64,000 bases of DNA from Papilionanthe hookeriana x Papilionanthe teres (Eukaryota > Streptophyta > Magnoliopsida > Asparagales > Orchidaceae): NCBI GenBank assembly GCA_022702705.1, contig CM040424.1, positions 78,061,452-78,125,451 on the forward strand, written 5' to 3'. The notes under the pieces were generated by a model. It saw only the letters and a list, made by a program, of their open reading frames with translations, did not search any database and had not been told where the DNA came from. How positions within the stretch are numbered: position 1 is the stretch's first letter; the number at the start of each line of letters is the position of its first letter. Made by a program: the position numbers and the translations under genes. This document shows positions 12,400 to 23,105 of this stretch, piece after piece.

Positions 12400-15300
12400 G
12401 TGATGTACATATATAGTGGAAATACATCTAGGGCGCTCGAAGTCATAAAACCAACGGCAAGAGGAGCCTCAATCCCGATCCAATTTCCAACATTAGGCCA
12501 AAAGAATTACAGCATATGGGCTGTTAAGATGAAGATGATCTTACGTCCGCTAGGAGTACGATCGGTAATTAAAGGTGAAGAAAAGGACGATGACAATGAT
12601 CAAGACGCCTTGGTAGCCATTTCTCAAACCGTGTCAGATTACGTGATGATGGCAATAGTGAAGAAACAGACGACAAAGGAGGCTTGAGACCCACTCAGGG
12701 AGATGTGAATTGGTGAAGATCACGTTAAGAAGGCATGCATACAGGTACTGAAACGACAACTAAGCAATATGGAGAATTTAGAAACGATAAATGAATTTTC
12801 CATGAAACTTACCATGCTGGTGGGTGAGATCCGATCGTTGGGAGCTAAGCTCAACGACAGCGAAGTTGTTGAAAAACTGTTCAGTGCAGTTCCAGATAGA
12901 TTTCCCCAAATTATTAGAACAATTGAGCAGTTCATCAATACCGAGAAGATGTCATTTTCAGAAGCAGTAGGTTGTCTCATAACCTTCGAGGTAGGAATTA
13001 AAGGGCCACTACACTCAAAGGGAAGTAAAGATCAATTGCTTCTTACCCAGGCCGGATGGAAGGCAAGAATCCAAAAGGCAAAAAGAAATGAAAGCTCCGA
13101 CAACAAAGAAAAAGGAGGACGTCATGGGAGAGCATGTGGTCGTGTGCGCGAAAATGGTGGAGGTCGAGGAAATGGTGAACGCAAAAACAAAGACCGAAAG
13201 CCACGTAACTTCGACAAATCCAAGATTAAGTGTTTTAATTATAAAAAATATGATCACTTTGCAAAAGAATGTCCCAAACCAAACCGAATAGAAAAAACAA
13301 ATCTTTTTACAACACAGATTGAAGATGAACCTGCACTTTTGGTGGCTGAAACAGGTGTTGTCAGCCATGCAACACAGAACGCGTAGATGTTACTGCATGA
13401 AGACAAGGTGATGCCAAAAATTAAAAACACCACAAAGAAGGCTTGGTATTTAGATACCGGAGCAAGTAACCACATGACCGATTCTATCGAAAATTTGTTG
13501 AATTTGATACAACATTTAAAGGGTCAGTCAAATTTGGGGATGACTCAGTTGTAGAAATCCAAGAAAAAGGCTCGGTGTTATTTGATGGTTTCACAGGCGA
13601 ACATCGTATACTTACAAATGTCTTCTACATCTTGATGTTGAAGAGCAACATTATAATCCTTGGCCAGTTAGATGAGAACAGATGCAAGGTTGTGATTGAA
13701 GGAGGTGTTATGACTATTTTGGACATTTCACAAAAGCTATTAGCAAAAGTGAACATGTCAACTAACCGGTTGCATGTGTTTAACATAACACTATCTCAAC
13801 CCGAATGTCTTCTGGCAAAGAGCAAAGAAGAAGCCTGGAGGTGGCATACAAGATATGAGCATGTGAATTTTCATGCTTTGAAGTTTTTAAGTCAGAAACA
13901 GATAATGCACGATTTGGCCAAAATCGAGCATGAAGATCGCATCTGTAATTGTTGCTTAATTGGAAAGCAACACCTAAATCCTTTTCCAGTAGTGGCAAAA
14001 TTCCGACCAAAATTACATCTTGAATTGTGGCATTGAGATTTGTGTGGCCCAATTACCCCTGCTACACATGGAGGTAAGCGTTATTTCTTTTAATTGGTTG
14101 ATGATTGTACAAGATTTATGTGGCAAGTGTTGATTCAAAATAAAGATGAAGCATTTGAGGCATTTAGGAAGGTAAAAGCTGCAGCCGAAATGGAGAAAAA
14201 CAGTAAGCTGAAATCTATAAACATGGATCGTGGTGGCCAATTCACCTCAAATGAGTTCAAGACTTCTTGTGAACTGTTGGGAATTAAGCATTATTTCACG
14301 ATGCCTTATTCTCCTCAACATAACGGAATTGCTGAACGAAGAAATCAGACCGTGGTAGGCATGGCAAGGAGCTTGTTAAAAAGCATGGGAGTTCCAGGTG
14401 AATTTTGGTGAGAAGCGGTATCAACTGTTGTATATATCTTAAATAGAGCACCAACAAAAAGTGTTGTCTGTAAAACTCCCTATGATGCATACTATAATCG
14501 CAAGTCAAGTGTCAGTCATTTTTGGGTTTTTGGTTACCTTGCACATGTAAAAGTTATTACATCGCACCTTCCGAAATTGATTGATCGTAGCAAGCCAATG
14601 ATGTTTATTGGTTATGATATAAGCACAAAAGGTTATCGAATGTTCGATCCAGCGACAAGACAAGTTGTGGTGACACGAGATGTTGTGTTCAAGGAGGACA
14701 AGAAGTGGGAGTGGAACAATTTTTCAGTAACTGGTATATGATCTCCAGGTAACACTCTTACAACACACAATTTTACAATAGCAGTCGCATCTGGTATGGA
14801 TTTTCCATAGGCAACACAGGAATAGATTGGTAATCAATATCAGCATGCGTCACCAGTGATAAACATGAGATCCAGAACATCTATTCCAGACTCTGACACA
14901 TTAACACCACAAACTCCAGATGTATTCTTTGATGGTGCGACCTCAACAGAAGAATTGCAGCCAACAACATTTGATGAGAGTTCTTCAGAAGGACCACGAG
15001 GTAAGCGTGAGATAAAAAGCCTTTACGATGAAGCCTTCTCATTAGAACCAGAATATTCAGAATTGTGTTTGCTAGGAGAGAAGGAGCCATCAACTTTCAA
15101 AGAAGCTAAGGCTGACCCGATGTTGAGAAAAGCAATGGAGGAGGAAATTTACTCTATTCAGAGGAATGAAACTTGGAAGCTAGTACCATTACCTGACAAC
15201 AACAAACCCATAGTTTTAAAATGGGTTTACAAGCTAAAAAAGGATAAGGCAGAATTGTGAAGCACAAACCGAGATTAGTGGTAAAGGGGTATGTTCAACG

Positions 15301-16948
15301 ACAAGACTTAGACTTTGATGAAGTCTTCGCCCCTGTTGCTCAGCTAGAGACAGTACGTGTGCTGATCTCTATTACGTCACATAAAGGATGGGAGGGCATC
15401 ATATGGATGTGAAGTCAGTTTTCCTCAACTGTGATTTGGAAGAGGATGTGTATGTTATTCAACCGCCGGGATTTGAAGTAAAAGGAGAAGAACACAAGGT
15501 GTTAAAACTGCACAAAGCACTGTACGGTTTGCGATAAGCACCTAGAGCCTGGAACTCCAAACTGGACAAGTCATTGACGACGCTTGATTTTAAGAGATGT
15601 TCTTTAGTGCATGTCGTATACACAAGAAATCAAGGTAAAGAAATTTTAATTGTTGGAGTCTACGTGGATGAATTAATTATCACTGAAGAGTGTATTCAAG
15701 ACATAGACATGTTCAAGTTACAGATGAAGAAATTGTTTAGCATGAGTGACCTTGGGTTACTAAGTTACTATGTGGGAATTGAAGTCTGACAGAATTCTCA
15801 ATCAATTACTCTCAACCAGGCGGCATATGCAAGAAAGGTTTTAGACAAATGTGGTATGAAAGATTGCAACCCTTCACAAATTCTGATGGAACCTTGTCTG
15901 AAACTTAAAAAAGAAAGCAAAAGTCCACCTGTAGATGCAACTCTATATCAAAGTATTGTTGGCAGTTTAAGATATCTACTACACACACGCTCCAATTTGG
16001 CATTTTCTGTCGGCATGGTGAGTAGATATATGGAGAAGCCCACAACGGAGCATATGGCTATAATAAAACACATATTATGGTGCGTGAAAGAAACTTTAAA
16101 CTTTAGTTGCGTTTATGAGAAGAAGAAAGACAGCTTTGAGCTGATTGGTTACTCCGATAGTGATCTAGCTGGTGATACTAATGACAGGAAAAGTACCTTA
16201 GGTTCAATAATGTTTCTTGGGTCAAGTCCTATTAGTTGGTCTTCATAAAAACAGAAAGTTGTTGTGTTATCTTCCTGTGAAGCGAAGTACATCGCTGCTT
16301 GTGCAACAGCATGTCAAGGAGTATGGCTTGGAAAATTGTTAGCAAATTTATTAAAGACCGAGGTTAAGAAAGTGGTTATAAAACTCGATAATGAGTCTGC
16401 AATTGCATTAAGGAAGAATTCAGTTCACCATGAGAGGAGTAAACACATCGATACCCGATTCCACTACATAAGAGACCGTGTTCAATCAGGAATAATTGAA
16501 ATCCAACATGTTTGTACAGAAGGTTAGTGAGCTGATATTCTGACAGTAACTTGCAAGATTGAAGTTCTTGGATTTGAGAAATAAAACTGGTGTGCAAATC
16601 ATCAATGAAAGACAGCAAGCTTAAGGAGGAGAATGTTGAGTTAATATAGTTGTCTTAAGTAGTTATTTAAATACTTTGCAAGTGTTTCATGTTTTAAGTA
16701 GTTATATTTTTCAGTTTAAGCAGTTATTTTATTAAAGTTTGTGTGGTTAATTTTATGTGAACATGGGTTGTAAGTTAGTAGAGAATATGAGATGTAAAGA
16801 TAGTGATGTAAGTTAAATGTTATGTTTATAAATAGTTAAAAAAAAACAGAAAATAATGCACTCCTTTAGGCATCACAAAAAAAAAAAAATTCCTTTATTT
16901 TTTTTTTTTTGTCCTTGCATTTTTTTTTTCTGGGTTTTGATACTAACA
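12400..16948 (+). mobile_element. Ty1/copia retrotransposon (copia-2), degenerate, no recognisable 5' LTR
   Basis: Domains in order: gag (12430-13260, broken by TGA at 12685-12687 and 12709-12711), gag zinc knuckle (about 13225-13275) with the second Cys as Tyr (CFNYKKYDHFAKEC), protease (DTGASNHMT at about 13458), pre-integrase and integrase (13575-14410; DRGGQF and HNGIAERR carry catalytic Asp and Glu), reverse transcriptase (15100-15790) and RNase H (16100-16525). The reverse transcriptase box reads YVDEL instead of YVDD, a damaged active site. The polypurine tract AAGGAGGAGAA precedes the 3' LTR. It separates ZAT copies 2 and 3. Many stops mean it is not autonomous. It closely resembles copia-1 at 1-2505. 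Confidence 0.93.
16634..16948 (+). repeat. 3' LTR of copia-2
   Basis: It begins TGTTGAG directly after the polypurine tract and ends near ACTAACA, a TG...CA pair. A TATA-like TTTATAAATAG lies inside, followed by A and T runs. I could not find a matching copy at the 5' side. The right end is set by motif only. Confidence 0.65.
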
Positions 16949-18171
16949 ATATCTTCTTCTTCTTCATTTTTAATTTCAAGGTCATGCTGAAGATGAGTAA
17001 TCATTAGAAGATTGCAAAAAATTATATTTTGTTGATTGCAAAGGGCAAAGATCTTTATATATATATATATATTTATATATATGTGGGAGGATCGGAGGAA
17101 GGCGAAGGCTTGAGTTTATTTATTAGAAATGTCATTATATATTTAACTATGGGTTGATTTGGAACTAATCAGATGCTTGCTAGACTTTATTTTTTAAAAC
17201 ATCCCCTTAAAAAAAATATTTACAAAACAAATAACAATTATTTACATATGATGGTATTATGTATATTTATATACGGGTAACGCTTAAATTTTGCTCTAAT
17301 TCTTAAATTTGCATGAATATCCATGTAATTATTTTTTAGGATTCTTAAATTTACTACTAGAGCATAAGATTTAGAGGTTTTTTAAGTCTTCAAAGCATAT
17401 TTAGAAGTTTCTACATTGTACTTCAAAGTGCTTCAATAGAATATATAGATTTGGACTATAATTTTATTAGGATAAAAATTAAATGAATAATAAATTTATT
17501 CTTAAAATTTTTTAATTCAATTCTTATGTAATAGTTGATTCTTAAATAGATGAATTATCGGGTAAAATATCAATTTAAAATTAAAATATAAAAATAATAT
17601 TAATTTAAGCTTTCTTCAAGATATCCTCAATTACGTAATATTTATATTGAGAAGAAGGTATATATGTTCATCCACAAGTGAGCTTGATCTGGCGAAGTGT
17701 GAGAAACATTATGTCCAGTTGACAAATGTGTGGACGACGATGTGGATCACACCACGCCATCAAACATTAAGTCATAAAAGTGTCCGGATAAGAGAAAAAA
17801 AAAAGAGACAATGCCAGAAAATATTATTTAATATAAGATTGGATTTAACTTATATGTTTTTGATGTTTAGATGCATTTAAATTTAAATGCTTCTAAATCC
17901 TATCAATCATATGCCATCAAACACTGACTTAAATTTTCACTTTACTGTGAGCAAAAAAAAAGAGAAGAAATGAGAGCTGAAGAAAATTAGAAATGAAGAA
18001 AAACAGTGCATTAAAATTCTGTTCAATTTTATTTCATTTATTGCCAAAGCGGCAAAAATAATCTTAAATAAGCAATCAACAGAGCAAAATAAGTAAAATA
18101 AATGCAGCCCCAAGCGTTTCTAGTCATCCCACGCAAAGCCACACCTAACATGCACATACCTAACACCAAAT
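16949..18171. repeat. Flank between copia-2 and ZAT copy 3
   Basis: 16949-17345 is AT-rich with a (TA)n run near 17060 and no recognised feature. From about 17351 the sequence is the duplicated 3' flank of the ZAT blocks, matching 3049-3866 and 7925-8742. The plus-strand frame 17647-17880 is in this repeat and has no domain. Confidence 0.65.
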
Positions 18172-18834
18172 TTAGTTAAAACCCATCTCTCTTGCATCAT
18201 TGTCTTCAAAATCATCCCAGGGAGGTGGGAAATTAAGATCCAAATAAAATCTCTTTGGATTCTCCTCCTTCGTCGGCTCCGGTGTATTCGAAGAGCGGTG
18301 CTTCCTCATATGTCCGCCAAGAGCCTGGCCGGAATTGAACTCCTTGCTACAGATCGCACATCGGTAGATTGTTACCTTGTTTATGGCTGGCGAAGAGAAA
18401 GGGTTAATAGTCGATTCAATTGAATTCACATTCATCACCTCCGACGTGAGAGGAATCGAAAGCTTTGGTTTTTTATTATGGCTCGCACGATGCCCACCAA
18501 GCGCCTGGTGTGAGGGAAAGCACCTATGGCAATCCCGGCATTGGTGGGCATTATTTCTAGCATTGCTGGTGGTGGTGGTGGTTGCTGGCTCTGCGAATCT
18601 CCGGCTCGTAATGTTCATGGCGGTGGCCGCTTCTTCTATTTCGTTAGCCTTTGGATTGTGACCACCTCCAGCAAGGAGCATGAGACAATTGGCCACGTAT
18701 TCTTCTTCCTCATTTGGGCTCTCACAGATCTCCGCAAAGGTTGTCGGAGACAATACAGACGACAATTCAAGGGGCGAAAGGCGATTCCTTTGCCGCTTGG
18801 TTCTCTTCCCTTTCACTATGGAGGATTCTTCCAT
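18172..18834 (-). CDS. ZAT-type C2H2 zinc-finger transcriptional repressor, copy 3 (intact)
   Basis: Intronless, 220 aa. Parts in order: a basic nuclear-localisation-like stretch near residues 8-18 (KGKRTKRQRNR), an L-box-like segment around 47-58 (YVANCLMLLAGGG), finger 1 around 96-118 (CRDCHRCF then QALGGHRASH), finger 2 around 159-181 (CAICSKEF then QALGGHMRKH), and an EAR motif near the C terminus, DLNFPPP rather than the usual DLNLPPP. This layout is that of plant C1-2i proteins (ZAT/STZ type), which bind DNA and repress transcription, often under stress. It is the only one of the four copies in which both fingers keep all ligands and the frame is open. The TATA-like box seen before copies 1 and 4 is altered here. 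The exact family member is not assignable. Confidence 0.9.
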   Translation of the reverse strand: MEESSIVKGKRTKRQRNRLSPLELSSVLSPTTFAEICESPNEEEEYVANCLMLLAGGGHNPKANEIEEAATAMNITSRRFAEPATTTTTSNARNNAHQCRDCHRCFPSHQALGGHRASHNKKPKLSIPLTSEVMNVNSIESTINPFSSPAINKVTIYRCAICSKEFNSGQALGGHMRKHRSSNTPEPTKEENPKRFYLDLNFPPPWDDFEDNDAREMGFN

Positions 18835-19665
18835 TAATGGGTAAGAATGCAGGTTGCGCTGAGAGAAGTGAAGGGTAAGGAAGGTGATGGATGGTTATAC
18901 ACAATTAATTAAAAAGGATGCACCTGTACCTGTTTTTCAAAAAAAGTTATTCATAGAGTGGGAGAAACGAATACTTGGATCGTAAACCTGGTGTGGGTGG
19001 AATGAAATCATGAACACTTATAGTAAGCAAGAATAAAAAAAAAACAAACAAACAAAAATGAAGGAGAGTTTTGCGGGGAAGGGCAAGTTTAGAGCGAAAA
19101 TAGGAGATGACAATTAGGATTCTTTGTTGTGTATTCTATTTTAGGATGGTTGTATATAGACCTCTCAAAATATTACTATTTATATAATAATCATCCAACT
19201 CATTTTCTTTGAAATATGGAATCCATGTATTTACAAATGGAAAAGTGAGGGGGGTTGATTTGTAAATAGCAAGCTTTGGGTAGCTATATATGGTTGCTGC
19301 GGGTATGTATGGTGCATGCTTCAGATCATAGCCGGAGAGAGAGGGAGTGAGGTCAAGTGTGTCACGTGTGAGTTGGTTTTGGTAGAAAATTTGACTATAA
19401 CAAACTAAGAATCTAGAGAAATAAAATAGCACATTAACTTATCAAATATATTAATATGATATGTCATCAACAAATTTTTATCATCCAACACAGATCTCAA
19501 TGCATGACACGAATCTCGGGATAATTTTTTGAGCAAAAAAATATTCAAACTTCAATTCAGAGTCAACCAGAGCTCTGATTTCAGTAAACTTAAAACTGAC
19601 AGACTCGACGACACAGACCTGATAATGTCAAAATTGATCAAATCCGAATCAAATCAAGTTTAGAT

Positions 19666-19957
19666 TGTTATGCAAATTCGGAGCGAACAAAACACAAATT
19701 CAGAAGAAGAAACAGAGATTTAACGAGGTTCGGCAAAGACATGTCTACGTCATCGGGAGCAGTGCAGCATATTTCACTATTTCAGATGAGTTACAAATTA
19801 GGTTCACATACCCATAGGATTACATATCAATTTATAGATAAAACCCACGGATAAATTACTAACTCGTCCTCGCTCCCCTCAACCCACTAAACATGAAGAG
19901 ACACACCTCTTCACCAAGAAAACTCCAACTACCTGTATATGAGCCACATACCTAACA
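19666..19957. mobile_element. Solo LTR with 5-bp target duplication
   Basis: A 292-base insertion begins TGTTATGC and ends CCTAACA, flanked by TAGAT at 19661-19665 and 19958-19962. The equivalent positions beside copies 2 and 4 read without a break (TTTAGATCAAG and CTTAGATCAAG), so the empty site is visible in the same window. It contains GATTTAACGAGGTTCGGC, which is common in plant LTRs. No internal retrotransposon domains are present, so a solo LTR left by recombination is the best reading. A small non-autonomous TRIM unit is the alternative. Confidence 0.8.
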
Positions 19958-20149
19958 TAGATCAAGCAATTAAAAAGGCTTTTGAGAGAGGCGTCGGACG
20001 GGCCACTATATTCTATGACACCATCGCCGCCACGACGGCGACGAGGAGCTCCGTCGAGGCTTCCAGCTGAAAGGAGACAAGCTCGAGTCAGCAGCCACAA
20101 AAGAGAGATGTCGGCCACACAGAAAAGGGTCCTAGGGCCTATTTCATTG

Positions 20150-20249
20150 AAATGTATAAGTATATATATATACATATATACATGTATACATATACATATA
20201 TACATGTATATACATATACATATATATATATATACATATACATATATAC

Positions 20250-20342
<93 letters not shown>
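20150..20342. repeat. AT/CATATA microsatellite, about 190 bases
   Basis: Alternating TATATA and CATATA units run from after GAAATGTATAAG to TATTTAAATT. It joins the truncated 5' flank of block C to the truncated 3' flank of block D (the TTTAAATGCTGCTAAA segment matches 3570, 8450 and 17880). Open frames through it on both strands (Tyr/Ile repeats) are artefacts. Confidence 0.9.
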
Positions 20343-20566
20343 AATTTAAATGCTGCTAAACCCTATCAATCATATGCCATTATGAATGAAGAAAAATGTT
20401 TGCATAAAAATTCTATTCAATTTAATTTCATTTGTTGCCTAAGTGGCAAAAATAATCCTAAATGAGCAATCAACAGAGCAAAATAAATAAAATTAAATGC
20501 AGCCCCAAGCGTTTCTGGTCATCCCACGCAAAGCCACACCCAACATGCACTTAACTAACACCGAAT

Positions 20567-21232
20567 TTAGTTAAAATCCATCTCTCTTGCATCATTGTCT
20601 TCAAAATCATCCCAGGGAGGTGGGAGATTAAGATCCAGATAAAATTTCTTCGGATTCTCCTCCTTCGTCGGCTCCCGTGTAGTCGATGAGCGGTGCTTCC
20701 TCATATGCCCGCCAAGAGCCGGGCCGGAATTGTACTCCTTGCCGCAGATCGCACATCGGTGGATTGTTACCTTGTTCGTGGCTGGCGAAGAGAAGGGGTT
20801 AATGGTCGATTCAATTGAATTCACATTCATCACCTCCGATGTAAGGGGAATCGAAATCTTTGGTTTTTTATTATGGCTCGCACGATGCCCACCGAGCGCC
20901 TGGTGTGAGGGAAAGCACCTATGGAAATCCCGGCATTGGTGGGCATTATTTCTAGCATTGCTGGTGGTGGTGGTTATTGTCGGCTCTGCGAATGGTCGGC
21001 TCGTAATGTTCACTGCGGTGGCCGCTTCCTCTATTTCGTTGGGCTTTGGATTTTTACCACCTCTCGCAAGGAGTATGAGGCAATTAGCCATGTCGTCTTC
21101 TTCATTAGCAGGGCTATCAGAGATCTCCGCAGAGCTTATCGGAGATTGCACAGACGACGACACTACAGTGGGCCAAAGGTGATGCCTTTGCCGCTTGGTT
21201 CTCTTCCCTTTCACTACAGAGGATTCCTCCAT
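20567..21232 (-). CDS. ZAT-type C2H2 zinc-finger protein, copy 4 (open frame, finger 1 damaged)
   Basis: Intronless, 221 aa, same plan as copy 3: basic stretch KGKRTKRQRHH, L-box-like MANCLILLARGG, finger 1, finger 2, and EAR motif DLNLPPP. In finger 1 the second zinc-binding cysteine is Phe (CRDFHRCF; TTC where copies 2 and 3 have TGC), so this finger should not bind zinc. In finger 2 the plant-specific QALGGH is PALGGH (CAICGKEYNSGPALGGH); the Gln is a DNA-contact residue in this family. The protein may therefore be a weak or non-binding EAR repressor, or an early-stage pseudogene still open. Its TATA box is well preserved. Copy 1 is its closest relative. Confidence 0.85.
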   Translation of the reverse strand: MEESSVVKGKRTKRQRHHLWPTVVSSSVQSPISSAEISDSPANEEDDMANCLILLARGGKNPKPNEIEEAATAVNITSRPFAEPTITTTTSNARNNAHQCRDFHRCFPSHQALGGHRASHNKKPKISIPLTSEVMNVNSIESTINPFSSPATNKVTIHRCAICGKEYNSGPALGGHMRKHRSSTTREPTKEENPKKFYLDLNLPPPWDDFEDNDAREMDFN

Positions 21233-21290
21233 TGATGGGTAAGAAAGCAGGCAGCGCTGAGAGAAGTGAAGAGAGAGGAAGGTGAAGGGT

Positions 21291-21303
21291 GGTTATATAT
21301 AAA
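21291..21303 (-). promoter_or_regulatory. TATA box of ZAT copy 4
   Basis: TTTATATATAACC on the minus strand, about 60 bases before the ATG at 21232. The same sequence and distance are found before copy 1. A GA-rich 5' leader lies between box and start. Confidence 0.5.
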
Positions 21304-23105
21304 CAATTAGAAAGGAAGCGTCTATATTTGCTTCTCTTGTGAGGTTATTTTTTATCTATATCTGCTTCTTTGGTGTGGTTATTTATAGAGTAAGAGAAGA
21401 GAAATCTTGGACCGGATATCTGCCGTTGATGGAATGAAACCATGGACACTTTCGTAAGCACAATACAAAAAAAAACAAAAATGAAAGGAGATTTTTGTGG
21501 GAAATGGCGGGCTTAGAGCGAAGATTGACGGATGACAATTAGGATCCGTTGCTGTGTATTCTATTTTGGGTAATTGCATATATACCACTCAAATATTAAT
21601 ATTTATAAATTAATTATCCAACCGATATTCTTTGAAGTATTTACACGTTCACTATTGAGAATTTGATAGAAGTTAAAAATATGGGTTGGGGTTTTAAAAT
21701 GAATTTTGATATTTGATGGGAAAATTTGAAATATAGATGAAAGAGGGGGGTTAATTTGCAAATAGCAAGCTTTGGCAGGTTTGTTAACGGTTGCCGCTGG
21801 TGCATGCTTAAGATCCGAGCGGTGGAGAGACTGAGCGAGGTCAAGGCGTGTGAGTTATTTCAATAAAATAGAAAATTTGAAAATCAAATTAAGAATCTAG
21901 AGAAATAAAATAGAAGATTAACTATGAAAAATATTAATATGTTTGATATATTATCAATAAATTTTTATCATCGCATATGAATATCGGCATACGTCATTGA
22001 TCTCGGTAAAATCTTTTGAACAAAAAATAATCAAATTTCAAATTAGTAGTTAATCGAGCTGATGATTTCAGCGAACTTACAGTCAAACTGACCGGTTCGA
22101 CGAGACAGACCCAATGATATTAAAATTGGTCAAATCCGAGTCAAATCAAGCTTAGATCAAGCCATTAAACGGCTTTTGCGAGAGAATTACGGTAGCATTT
22201 AAGTAGACAATAGGGGCACTTATACATAAATGCCACCATAATTCTTGGATTTTTTGAATATACCACCAAACTCTTATATATTTACATATCTAGCACCAAA
22301 AATTTTTTTCTAAATTTGATTTGTATTTAAACTCGTGCCACCCCAATCTTTTTTATTTACAAATCTTACATCTATTTTTTTCTTATTTACAATTTAACAA
22401 ACAAATTTTTTACTACAAAATTTTATTTATTTATTATTTAATTAATTCAAACCAAAACAAACCGAATATGATTGAACAAAAATTTATTCGTGTTTAATTT
22501 ATTTATTAATTGAGCTCAAAAAAAACTTATTCATGTTCAACTCATTTTCTTTTCGAACAAATTGAGCACAAGTAAAACAAAAACTATTTCCCAATGACAA
22601 GTTTTTTTACACCCGTAACAACTAGGAGATTAATGAATAAGCGCGCGCGCACACACACACACTCTCTCTCTCTATCTTTCTCTCTCTGCGCTATATTCCT
22701 TTTGTGTGGTTCAGAAGATAAATTTGAATTCAACAAATAATAACAGTAGTAATTTGGTCTTCATAATTATGTAATTTACCAATATTATTCTAATCTAATT
22801 TGTTGGGTTTAGTTATATTTCACAAATACCGAACCGTTTTCACAGCCCTAGTACTGATAATATACTACATATGAAACTAAAAATCTTCATATTTGTACAC
22901 ACAAGTCATAACCATGGCCAGAGGAGACATGAGCAGGCCTTACTGGTCAAAATTAGAAGCAAATGAAGCCTCACACTCCTCCAACTGAAGCTTCTGTAAA
23001 GGTTATTTGGCAATGGTTAGAAAACCATTTGTTCAAAAAAAGAATTATAATAACAGAAGTTTTTAGATTTCTCAGCAATAAATAAATAAATAAATCAGCA
23101 GGTCT
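21304..23105. repeat. Duplicated 5' flank of ZAT copy 4 and TAD1 3' intergenic DNA
   Basis: 21304-22180 matches 4601-5470. Similarity then breaks at about 22185 and resumes at about 22600-22990 with 6440-6910, so block D lacks the middle part of the flank. 22641-22688 is a compound microsatellite, (GC)5 then (AC)n then (TC)n. No gene is seen. Confidence 0.65.

Noticed and set aside
12355..16955. ATATC as target duplication of copia-2
   Set aside because: ATATC occurs at about 12364 and 16949, but no 5' LTR lies inside the left copy, so the match may be chance in AT-rich DNA.
18377..18837. Plus-strand open frames opposite ZAT copies (also 4029-4531 and 20730-21235)
   Set aside because: Antisense shadows; they recur only because the sense genes are duplicated.
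19879..20359. Open frames rich in Tyr and Ile on both strands
   Set aside because: Produced by the AT/CATATA microsatellite.
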